A stretch of 64,000 nt of DNA, taken from NCBI GenBank assembly GCA_000701625.1, contig KL370803.1, forward strand, positions 189,206-253,205, read 5' to 3'. Shown piece after piece: positions 9,166-15,645 of this stretch. A model generated the notes under the pieces. It worked only from the letters and a program-made list of their open reading frames with translations, was not told the DNA's origin and searched no databases. Made by a program: the position numbers and the translations under genes. Numbering within the stretch: the first letter of the stretch is position 1; every line of letters starts with the position of its first letter. This DNA is from Lachnospiraceae bacterium MC2017 (GTDB taxonomy: Bacteria > Bacillota > Clostridia > Lachnospirales > Lachnospiraceae).

Positions 9166-9719
9166 TTTTCCTCCTTATACATTCTCATCTTAGCGCAGTC
9201 TCCGACCTTATTCCCTGTTACGAAGTACTCATAGGTAGGAAACTCAAAAAGCACAGGCTTAAACATATGGTAATCAATCTTGCCGGCTTCATTTAATACA
9301 GACTCATCTGCATAGGTAGCAAGAATCTTACCGATAAAGTTATCAAAATTCTCAAGCTCGTAATTGTAGTCCATTTCACACTCGATGGAAACCTTCGCAT
9401 CATCAATAAGAGGCGCACCATTCTCACCAACTGTGTATTTGAAGCTTTGCGATTTATCTTCCTTATTGCCTGAGATAACTCCCATACGATCAGCTTCCTT
9501 AAGCCATGACTCATCAACTACATTTACAGAGAATATCTTGTTCTCACGGATGCCCTTATTGGTGTAGTGTGCCTGAACCATTGATACCATAAGATGGCTG
9601 TGTGCTACAGTTCCTGCATGTGCTACAAGTGTCCAGTTAGGTTTTCCATCTACCATTGCTCCTACTACAATTACAGGCGCCGGGTATAATGCAAGTGTTG
9701 CTCCAATATTCTTCTTCAT
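9162..9719 (-). CDS. Flavin reductase-like FMN-binding protein
   Basis: 185 residues matching the flavin_reductase-like (FMN-binding split barrel) family: PAPVIVVGAMVDGKPNWTLV, AHSHLMVSMVQAHYTNKGI, FSVNVVDESW and a C-terminal YFVTGNKVGDC. These proteins bind FMN and reduce quinones, flavins or other small molecules. A GAAGGA ribosome site precedes ATG 9719. It lies downstream of a strong promoter with two palindromic operators (9939-9992) and shares that transcript with the truncated aldo/keto reductase fragment. Confidence 0.85.
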   Translation of the reverse strand: MKKNIGATLALYPAPVIVVGAMVDGKPNWTLVAHAGTVAHSHLMVSMVQAHYTNKGIRENKIFSVNVVDESWLKEADRMGVISGNKEDKSQSFKYTVGENGAPLIDDAKVSIECEMDYNYELENFDNFIGKILATYADESVLNEAGKIDYHMFKPVLFEFPTYEYFVTGNKVGDCAKMRMYKEEK

Positions 9720-9740
9720 TCCAAAGTCCTTCTTTCTTTA

Positions 9741-9920
9741 TCACAATACCAGTTTCAAAAACTGGTAGGTCATTTCATAAATAGTTACGTCAACATGGGA
9801 GAGTTTTACCTCATCCATTGCCGATATCTGTTTTTCTGTAGGATATGAATAGGGATAAAATGTCCCGTCATTGCCCCATGCCCATGCACCAAGTGCAATC
9901 TTTGGTAATGTCTTTGTCAT
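9741..9920 (-). pseudogene. Truncated aldo/keto reductase gene (N-terminal fragment)
   Basis: From ATG 9920 (GGAGT ribosome site just upstream) the protein begins MTKTLPKIALGAWAWGND, the usual start of an aldo/keto reductase of ~320 residues, but the frame then leaves the family and stops after 59 residues. The remaining barrel, with the catalytic Asp/Tyr/Lys/His, is absent. It is the first cistron behind the 9964-9992 promoter. Most likely an internal deletion joined the start of the reductase to unrelated sequence. A longer start at 9992 would run through the operators and is not credible. Confidence 0.6.
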
Positions 9921-9938
9921 TTCGTAACTCCTTTTTGT

Positions 9939-9992
9939 TGACACTGTGTCATTTGATGGTTGAATATTATCATCTGTTTGACACCGTGTCAA
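9939..9992 (-). promoter_or_regulatory. Sigma-70 promoter with two TetR-like palindromic operators
   Basis: Minus-strand -35 TTGACA (9987-9992) and -10 TAATAT (9964-9969) with a 17-nt spacer, an almost ideal promoter. Two palindromes of the form TGACAC-N-GTGTCA lie at 9939-9951 and 9978-9992 (15 bp with flanks); the second overlaps the -35, the first sits just past the start site. Centre spacing is 40 bp. This arrangement suits repression by a dimeric TetR/AcrR-type regulator, but no such gene is in the neighbourhood. Confidence 0.75.
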
Positions 9993-10003
9993 TACATTTT
10001 TTA

Positions 10004-10033
10004 AAATAAGGCAGAGCCATACAGAACTCTGCC
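10004..10033 (-). terminator. Rho-independent terminator of the GNAT gene
   Basis: On the minus strand GGCAGAG (10027-10033) pairs with CTCTGCC (10010-10016), 10-nt loop, followed by TTATTTT. It lies 80 bp after the acetyltransferase stop. Confidence 0.7.
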
Positions 10034-10115
10034 ATTTTATCTTCAGATAGAACGCTTCGCTTCCCTGGGGAAAAGAGTGTTAAACTGTAAATATATTTTC
10101 CGATTTTACTTATTA

Positions 10116-10586
10116 TCAAAAATTGTACTGCATGAAATTTCCGTTATGCTTAAATCCATATGATTCGTATAACTTTACACCCATATCAGATGCTGTGATA
10201 TAAATCGTTCCGCATCCGTATTCTTTTGCCTCTGTTACCACTCTGTCCAATAACTCTGTAGCGATTCCCAATCTCCTATAATTCGGATCAGTATACATGC
10301 TAGACAAGATACCTAATTTCCCTGAACGGCATGTGAAATACGGTGGCTTTTCCGCGAAGGACATACCGCTTGTTCCGACTATCTTATCACCATCAAATGC
10401 CAGCCAGGAAACATAGGTGCCGGCAGCAAGATTTCTTTTATAAAAATCCATAAGTGATGCTTCAAGGTTTACATCCTGTGGAACTGTTTTTCCTTCTGAT
10501 GTGTATTCCTCCGTCAATTGGTCTATTCTCATTTTTATAATTCTGCTTAATTCGTTCTCTGACAATTTTTTATAAACAATACCCAT
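10116..10586 (-). CDS. GNAT family N-acetyltransferase
   Basis: 156 residues from ATG 10586, chosen because AAAGGAAAG lies 8 nt upstream; the longer frame to 10661 has no site. The acetyl-CoA binding core is clear: YTDPNYRRLGIATELLDRVV (the R/Q-x-x-G-x-G/A loop) then CGTIYITASDMGVKLYESYGFKHNG. Substrate cannot be read from sequence. It stands alone between a remnant of a membrane protein and its terminator at 10004-10033. Confidence 0.85.
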   Translation of the reverse strand: MGIVYKKLSENELSRIIKMRIDQLTEEYTSEGKTVPQDVNLEASLMDFYKRNLAAGTYVSWLAFDGDKIVGTSGMSFAEKPPYFTCRSGKLGILSSMYTDPNYRRLGIATELLDRVVTEAKEYGCGTIYITASDMGVKLYESYGFKHNGNFMQYNF

Positions 10587-10629
10587 TTGGTTTCTTTCCT
10601 TTCGTGCATTATCTCCTGGAATATATTTT

Positions 10630-10701
10630 TTACGACAGCACCGCAACAAATAATCCCACAACAGCGCATGCCGGTATACCTATCAGGGTTCCTATGCAGC
10701 T
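10630..10701 (-). pseudogene. C-terminal scrap of a membrane protein
   Basis: Minus strand reads a hydrophobic tail (SCIGTLIGIPACAVVGLFVAV..., stop TAA at 10630) directly upstream of the GNAT start, without a start codon. Family not recognised; it may also be chance. Confidence 0.25.
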
Positions 10702-10757
10702 TTGTTTAATATGAAAGAGATAATCCCGATACTCTTTCTACTGAAATTCAATGCTTC

Positions 10758-11582
10758 TTAACCAGATAGACAATAAATCAGTATTGCCTGCTGTACTTTT
10801 AATAAACTCTGTTTGAACTCATATCCCACAAAGTAATCAGAATCAATTACATCTTCTGTTACTTCTTCGCCTCGATAAAATGGCGGACAAGGATTTAAAA
10901 TTGCCCCTTTATTGGCTATTCCCATCAACTCTTTTGTAATCTGATAATCCTTGAAATCATTTATCATATCTGAAGGGATAGAATCTGTGCATATAATATC
11001 TTTTCCAGCAATTGCATCCTTCAGGTTATCATTACAGGTGACTCCCGGAATCTTATACTTAACAGGACTACTTTGAGACAGCGAAAAATCAAATGCGTCT
11101 GCAGCCTCTTTCCACGCTCTACCTATATTTCCATCTGAACCAACAAACAAATACTTATCCTGCAGATAATTCGCTCTGATTTTGGAAAGTGCATATAGGT
11201 CAGCCAGCATTTCACATGGATGATTATCATCTGTCAGTGCATTTATCACAGGTATTGTCATTGCTTTTGCCATTCTATCAAGCATATTAATGTCCGGATA
11301 GCGCACAATAACTGCATCAGCCCAATTTTGTAGATATCCGCATACATCCCGGATATCTTCTTTTTTATCCAACGTTGCCGGATCAAATAATATGGATTGA
11401 CCGCCAAGAAGATATATCCCCTTTTCAAAAGACACTCTGGTTCTTATGCTGGATGCTGGAAAAAACATAACAACAGTCTTTCCCTTTAAAAAGCCATCAT
11501 ACTGCTCTATCGAATCAGTTATCTTGAATATCTCCAATAATTCGTTTATCTTGAAATCAGTAAGTCTTATAAGAGATTCCAT
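10758..11582 (-). CDS. Ornithine carbamoyltransferase-like protein
   Basis: 274 residues of the aspartate/ornithine carbamoyltransferase fold. Carbamoyl-phosphate side: FFPASSIRTRVSFEKG (S-x-R-T-R motif) and HPCEMLADLYAL (the HPxQ motif has Glu for Gln). The amino-acid side should carry HCLP; here it reads LNPCPPFYRGEEV, so the usual His is replaced. It is shorter than catabolic or anabolic OTCs (~310-340). No arginine or deiminase genes adjoin it. AAGGAG precedes ATG 11582. It may be a divergent subfamily with another amine acceptor; the fold assignment is firm, the substrate is not. Confidence 0.75.
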   Translation of the reverse strand: MESLIRLTDFKINELLEIFKITDSIEQYDGFLKGKTVVMFFPASSIRTRVSFEKGIYLLGGQSILFDPATLDKKEDIRDVCGYLQNWADAVIVRYPDINMLDRMAKAMTIPVINALTDDNHPCEMLADLYALSKIRANYLQDKYLFVGSDGNIGRAWKEAADAFDFSLSQSSPVKYKIPGVTCNDNLKDAIAGKDIICTDSIPSDMINDFKDYQITKELMGIANKGAILNPCPPFYRGEEVTEDVIDSDYFVGYEFKQSLLKVQQAILIYCLSG

Positions 11583-11615
11583 TTCTTCTCCTTAGTCATT
11601 TATCCTGGAATATAA

Positions 11616-11876
11616 TCATTTCTTCTTTGGCGCTGGCAATTCATTGTAAATCGCTTCCAGCAAATCTCTTAGAAACTCTTTATTCTCAACATCATCAACC
11701 ATGATCATTTCTTTTGCCCCCTCATAGGGTAGTTCCATATCTGCATCTGGCATCATGGCCTCAGCTGACTTTGTGGGCTTTACAAGAAAACGATCATCAT
11801 AGATTCCACCAAATACTTTGCCTCGGTAATACAAGACATACTCGCCCATCATCGCACGATATGATATTTCATCCAT
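11616..11876 (-). pseudogene. TfoX/Sxy N-terminal domain protein, 5'-truncated
   Basis: 86 residues matching the TfoX N-domain (SYRAMMGEYVLYYRGKVFGG, DDRFLVKPT, LPYEGAKEMIMVDD, ELPAPKKK). Family members normally begin ~17 residues earlier with a helix; here the frame continues upstream (CLAE-MDEIS) but reaches a stop before any ATG/GTG/TTG, and the ATG at 11876 has no good ribosome site. The front is probably deleted. If still expressed it could act like other small TfoX-domain proteins of unknown role; Sxy itself regulates competence in Proteobacteria. Confidence 0.55.
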
Positions 11877-11983
11877 CTCAGCCAGACAGCTAACTATTAT
11901 TTTTTGTATTTAAAAACATCCATACTGGCTATTTGTGCAATTCCCTTGGCCAAAAAAAGATGCCGAGGAATGTTTATCGGTTT

Positions 11984-12305
11984 CTATAGCATCACAAACA
12001 CTTTCACGTTTTTACTCATGTCAGTTTTCTCATAGGTATCCCTAAATACATCGATATTGTCTATTATTCTGGCTTTATCATATATTAAAAAGAAAATGTT
12101 TTTATTATCATAGTGAACAATGTCAGATGCTACTTCCTCTGAAAGCTTTTTAGCGGAAAGGCTATCTCTTGTACATTTTAACTCTATTGCAATGTCAAAC
12201 TCATCAATACATATGTCTTTTCTAACAGCACACGCTCCTGCATCCTGATAACGCTTTAGTGTCTTCTATAGCCTGAATAAACTCAATACTCTGTTCCCTG
12301 TTCAT
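11984..12305 (-). pseudogene. Frameshifted PD-(D/E)XK-like nuclease or restriction-type small protein
   Basis: From ATG 12305 the minus strand reads MNREQSIEFIQAIEDTK, then needs a one-base shift near 12255 to continue as RYQDAGACAVRKDICIDEFDIAIELK and on for ~65 residues to a TAG at 11984. The D...(I)ELK pattern after a predicted strand is the usual active-site signature of PD-(D/E)XK enzymes; the rest alternates strands and helices. Neither frame alone makes a full protein, so it is probably broken. The start overlaps the end of the 69-aa ORF by 23 bp. Exact family not identified. Confidence 0.45.
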
Positions 12306-12492
12306 TGCGCCCCCAACGTAAATAGAATAAGAATAATGCTTCTATAACATACAGTACGTTATCTCTCCACTCAAGAACCTCAAAAGTTCTGTTTTTATCG
12401 TTTAGGACTTCCTGTATGTTGCCCAGATATTCTTTTAATGATTTAGGTGTAACCTTATCATCTCCAACAATTGTTTTATTGATTCTCGTCAA
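12283..12492 (-). CDS. Small uncharacterised ORF behind rtcB, possibly a 5'-truncated gene
   Basis: 69 residues if the TTG at 12492 is used; no convincing ribosome site. The frame is open further upstream inside the rtcB 3' end (reading LAQDPPIEEIGFDDLL), which looks like natural protein, so this may be the tail of a longer gene whose front was lost when it joined rtcB. The tail (VLEWRDNVLYVIEALFLFYLRWG) is a strongly hydrophobic/aromatic helix. It overlaps the start of the broken nuclease-like ORF, consistent with a former two-gene unit. Function unknown. Confidence 0.4.
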   Translation of the reverse strand: MTRINKTIVGDDKVTPKSLKEYLGNIQEVLNDKNRTFEVLEWRDNVLYVIEALFLFYLRWGRNEQGTEY

Positions 12493-12496
12493 CAGG

Positions 12497-13744
12497 TCAT
12501 CGAATCCAATCTCCTCTATTGGCGGATCCTGAGCAAGCCTTAAAGTTGTATATAGGCTTCATCACATCAATTATCTCCACAGACTCCTTGATCACATCGA
12601 TGATGTCCTCAAGTGACTTGTACGCCATAGGTGCCTCGTCAATTGTTGCCTCGCAGACAGATGATGTGTAGATTCCCTTCATGGACTCCTTGTACTCATC
12701 CATGGAAAGGTTATTCCTTGCCGCTGATCTGGACATAAGTCTGCCTGCACCGTGAGGAGCTGAATAGTTCCACTCAGGATTGCCCTTGCCTATGGCAAGA
12801 ACAGAGCCATCCCTCATATTTATAGGGATAAGAACCTTCTCCCCCTTGTGAGCAGCTATTGAGCCCTTTCTCAGTATCATCTCGTCAGTATCGATGTAGT
12901 TATGAATAGAGTGAAAAGACTCACCGGCAGAAAGACCATTCTTATCTAAAAGAATCTCAGCCATCTTCTCGCGGTTTCTTCTGGCAAATCTCTGGCTTAT
13001 CTCAACGTCGTGAAGATAGTCCTCCAGGTACTGCCCTGATAAATAGCACAGATCCTCAGGCATTGTCATAGGACCCTCATGGTACTTCAGATTGTAGAGA
13101 TCCTTTAAAGCAGCCTGTATCTCTGTTCTTCTTCCCTGCTCCTTGTAAGTTCTGATCAGCTCATCTCTTGCTTCCAGGTACTCTCCGATTCCCTTATCTA
13201 GGTCAACTGCAAGTGTCTGATATATCTCAGCAACCTGCTTACCAAGATTACGAGAACCGGAATGGATGACAAGATACTGCGTCCCATCTACTGCTCTGTC
13301 TATCTCTATGAAATGATTACCACCTCCAAGAGTTCCAAGGGATCTCTCAAGACGCTTAGCCTCCTTGAGCTGTCTGTAGCAGCGAAGTTCAGTCAGATCG
13401 AACTTCTCAATTCTTCCCTCCCAAACCTCTCTTCCGGAAGGAATTGTAAAAGCAGACATGTCGAACTTCTCAAGGTCAATCTTCTGCTTTCCAAGATTTA
13501 CAGTGTACATGCCGCATCCAATATCCACGCCAACCACATTAGGAACTGCTTTATCTACGATAGTCATGGTTGTACCTATAGTGCAGCCCTTTCCGGCGTG
13601 TACGTCAGGCATAATTCTGATCTTTGAGCCCTCAGTCATAGGATAATCACACATTCTGCGTATCTGCTCTATGGCCTCAGCCTCCACCACCTTTGCATAG
13701 CAGAGGGCCGTATTTACTTTTCCCTTTATCTCTATTGCATTCAT
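12497..13744 (-). CDS. rtcB: RtcB RNA-splicing ligase
   Basis: 415 residues, full RtcB. It joins 2',3'-cyclic-phosphate or 3'-phosphate RNA ends to 5'-OH ends using GTP and manganese. Seen: MPDVHAGKGCTIG, the metal-binding GVDIGCGM, HSGSRNLGKQV, the PHGAGRLMSR segment bearing the histidine that is guanylylated, and the C-terminal PIYNFKA. After that canonical end there are 12 odd extra residues, suggesting the 3' end was fused to foreign sequence. A good AAAGGA lies before ATG 13744. It follows the DUF2828 gene by 57 bp containing a 10-bp hairpin, so they form one operon for RNA repair or RNA quality control. Confidence 0.95.
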   Translation of the reverse strand: MNAIEIKGKVNTALCYAKVVEAEAIEQIRRMCDYPMTEGSKIRIMPDVHAGKGCTIGTTMTIVDKAVPNVVGVDIGCGMYTVNLGKQKIDLEKFDMSAFTIPSGREVWEGRIEKFDLTELRCYRQLKEAKRLERSLGTLGGGNHFIEIDRAVDGTQYLVIHSGSRNLGKQVAEIYQTLAVDLDKGIGEYLEARDELIRTYKEQGRRTEIQAALKDLYNLKYHEGPMTMPEDLCYLSGQYLEDYLHDVEISQRFARRNREKMAEILLDKNGLSAGESFHSIHNYIDTDEMILRKGSIAAHKGEKVLIPINMRDGSVLAIGKGNPEWNYSAPHGAGRLMSRSAARNNLSMDEYKESMKGIYTSSVCEATIDEAPMAYKSLEDIIDVIKESVEIIDVMKPIYNFKACSGSANRGDWIR

Positions 13745-13763
13745 AATAATGTCCTTTCATGCC

Positions 13764-13790
13764 CGGCTGGCAGCTTCATTCTGCCAGCCG
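13764..13790 (-). promoter_or_regulatory. Intercistronic hairpin between DUF2828 gene and rtcB
   Basis: Ten-base perfect stem CGGCTGGCAG (13764-13773) with 13781-13790 and a 7-nt loop, no T-tract. It sits just before the rtcB ribosome site, so it may stabilise the upstream message, tune rtcB translation or be a processing site. Confidence 0.5.
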
Positions 13791-13801
13791 TCATCTTTAA
13801 A

Positions 13802-15271
13802 TCATGCAGCGATCCTTTCATATCGTGCTGATGAAAGGACGCTCATCATAAACTTGTATGGTTCGAGGTTGCCCTCTTTTAACATTGAAAAGATCTGTGG
13901 GCTAACGCCTGATACAAGCGCCACACCCTGATCATTCATTCTGACTGGCTGTTGCAAATTGCGGCTATTTACATTCCAAAAGATCACCTGAGGAAGCTTG
14001 TAGCCCCATCTCTCAAATTCTCTTTTGGCGTTTTCAAAGTTTGTTGCCTTTGCATCACCCGCACAGCAGTCAAATTCCATGTCAGAGATGATGAATAGCT
14101 TTTCAGGCATATCGGACTGTTTCAGCCTATTGTGCACAGCAGTCTGAAGTATCAACATGAATGTCTTTTCAATATTTGTATTGCTGCATTCATTGAAGCT
14201 CATGCAGTAACGCACTTTATCAACTATGTCTCTGCCCTTGATCTCGATGAGTCTTGGGTTTGTAGAAAAAGTTATGAAGTGGTTATGGAATGCTCCGGTA
14301 TTTCTTTCTGCAAAGTAGATACCCAGTGACTGTGCCACTGCTGCAGGACTTGGATTAGCATTCCAGTACATAGAGCCGGAGCCATCAACCACAACAAGAG
14401 AATTGTCTGCGCCAGCGTAATTCTCCAGTGCATTCCACGTTGCATCCATAGCTTGTCTTTCAGCTTCAGAGAACTCTCTTCTGCTTATAACAGGAGCTAT
14501 GACATCATAAGGTGTAAGTGTTCCAGTGTGCATAACCGAAGGATCTTCAGCCGCCTTTTGGATAAAAGACTCATACCTTGCCTGATCGTTTCTGATGAAA
14601 GCCTGTCTGTACTTATAAAGGGCTTTTGAAGGCTGCTTCGCGTAGTCAAAAGAGTAGTCCTTCTTACGAAGGCTGTTCTCTATGATCTTGATCTGTGCTC
14701 TGAGAGCAGAGAGTGTCTTACGATACTCAGCATCAGACATTTTCATTGCTCTTGCTATCTTCCTTGCATTTCCAACAGCTTCTTTATTGCTTGTATTTAC
14801 TGAAGGAAGCCATTTTGCCAAAAGAGATACTTCCGCATCTTCTTTATCAGCTTCCAGAGACGCAATATCAGCTTTGAGTGCTTTATCGAAATATGCCAAT
14901 ACTTCTTTTTCTACTGGTGTATCGAACAATGCCAAAAGATCATCATATCTGCCGTACTCTGCAACAAACTCGATATTCTTTTTAACTGATTCAGGCTCGC
15001 ACTCAGCCATGTATTTAAGGATAACCTTGAACACTCTTCTCTCGCCAAGTCCGCCTCTTATATCTCTTGCGAAGAAAAGCATTTTCATTGCAAGATTTGC
15101 ATCCTCAGCGTAAGCTCTGGTAAATCTGCATACGATATCTTCGTCAGATCCATGTCTAAGCGCGCCGATTGTTGCAAAGAGATCCATGCAGTCAGACTTT
15201 GTTGATACGTAAGTTGCTGCGCCGTTCTCAGTATATGTTTTATTTGCTTCTCTCTTTAAGAACTCTAACAT
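13802..15271 (-). CDS. DUF2828 protein: Ro60/TROVE-like helical domain plus vWA domain
   Basis: 489 residues. The first ~270 are helical repeats containing FFARDIRGGLGERRVFKVIL, the hallmark shared by DUF2828 and TROVE (Ro60) proteins. The last ~200 form a von Willebrand A domain with a complete MIDAS: VVVDGSGSMYW (~293) and IISDMEFDC. Ro60 proteins form RNA-binding rings that hold misfolded RNAs and Y RNAs. I chose ATG 15271: AGAGGA is 7 nt upstream, whereas ATG 15277 touches it and the longer TTG frame lies in the structured leader. Its leader carries a tRNA-like element and a hairpin cluster, and rtcB follows, so a role in RNA repair is the natural inference. Confidence 0.85.
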   Translation of the reverse strand: MLEFLKREANKTYTENGAATYVSTKSDCMDLFATIGALRHGSDEDIVCRFTRAYAEDANLAMKMLFFARDIRGGLGERRVFKVILKYMAECEPESVKKNIEFVAEYGRYDDLLALFDTPVEKEVLAYFDKALKADIASLEADKEDAEVSLLAKWLPSVNTSNKEAVGNARKIARAMKMSDAEYRKTLSALRAQIKIIENSLRKKDYSFDYAKQPSKALYKYRQAFIRNDQARYESFIQKAAEDPSVMHTGTLTPYDVIAPVISRREFSEAERQAMDATWNALENYAGADNSLVVVDGSGSMYWNANPSPAAVAQSLGIYFAERNTGAFHNHFITFSTNPRLIEIKGRDIVDKVRYCMSFNECSNTNIEKTFMLILQTAVHNRLKQSDMPEKLFIISDMEFDCCAGDAKATNFENAKREFERWGYKLPQVIFWNVNSRNLQQPVRMNDQGVALVSGVSPQIFSMLKEGNLEPYKFMMSVLSSARYERIAA

Positions 15272-15295
15272 TTTCATTTCCTCTCTTTTTAAAAC

Positions 15296-15390
15296 AAGGT
15301 GCAACCGGGTTATAGTGCCCGGCTCACTTACCCTGCGCAGGCAGGGTGCGATTTACAGTCGCGGATTGTATTAGTTGCTGTATGCACCTT
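15296..15390 (-). ncRNA. Multi-branched leader RNA or Y-RNA candidate
   Basis: On the minus strand an 8-bp helix (AAGGUGCA at 15383-15390 with UGCACCUU at 15296-15303) encloses three hairpins: GCGA/UCGC (15359-15362 / 15348-15351), a 7-bp ACCCUGC/GCAGGGU (15341-15347 / 15330-15336) and CCGGG/CCCGG (15318-15322 / 15305-15309) extended by a G-U pair that exists only in the minus-strand RNA. It ends 25 nt before the DUF2828 start codon. It could be an independent Y-like RNA cut from the leader or a cis-regulatory element. No known riboswitch family is recognised. Confidence 0.5.
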
Positions 15391-15414
15391 AATAATCACT
15401 AGATACATTCCTTA

Positions 15415-15483
15415 ACAAAAGAGGGATTCGAACCCGCAATTGCCGAATCCATGATCCGGTGCTTAACCATTTAGCGATCCTGT
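15415..15483 (-). ncRNA. tRNA-like element upstream of the DUF2828-rtcB operon (Y-RNA-type candidate)
   Basis: 69 nt that fold as a degenerate tRNA: acceptor-like stem ACAGGA/UUUUGU (15478-15483 with 15415-15420, two G-U pairs), D-arm GCU..AGC with GG in the loop, anticodon-like arm CCGGA-UCAUGGA-UUCGG, and a textbook T-loop in GGGUUCGAAUCCC. It lacks U33 before the would-be anticodon, has a weak acceptor stem, no encoded CCA and is short, so it is unlikely to be a working tRNA. Bacterial Y RNAs that accompany Ro60 homologues contain such tRNA mimics, and this one lies between a Ro60-like gene and its probable regulator. Confidence 0.6.
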
Positions 15484-15553
15484 AATGATTGCTGTTTGTG
15501 TCTTTGTTGTGATTTTATCTTAGCGTAAGTTTTTGGAGATAAAAAGATGCAGT

Positions 15554-15582
15554 TTGACTTGTTTGTTCAACCCCAATATAAT
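15554..15582 (+). promoter_or_regulatory. Sigma-70 promoter of the WYL regulator
   Basis: TTGACT (15554-15559), 17-nt spacer, TATAAT (15577-15582). Transcription would begin near 15589, giving a ~57-nt leader with AAGAGGTG before ATG 15646. The region TTGACT...GTTCAA forms a loose inverted repeat that could be an operator for both divergent units. Confidence 0.75.
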
Positions 15583-15645
15583 TCTATATATAGCTTAATA
15601 TCGTAAATACTATGCAATTTTACATCCCCAATTAAGAGGTGTACT

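Noticed and set aside
9741-9992. 83-residue protein starting upstream of the operators
   Set aside because: Its first 24 codons run through promoter and operators; the ATG at 9920 with GGAGT is the believable start.
15415-15483. Genuine tRNA gene (His-like or Met-like)
   Set aside because: U33 is absent, acceptor stem is weak, no CCA, length too short; treated as tRNA mimic instead.
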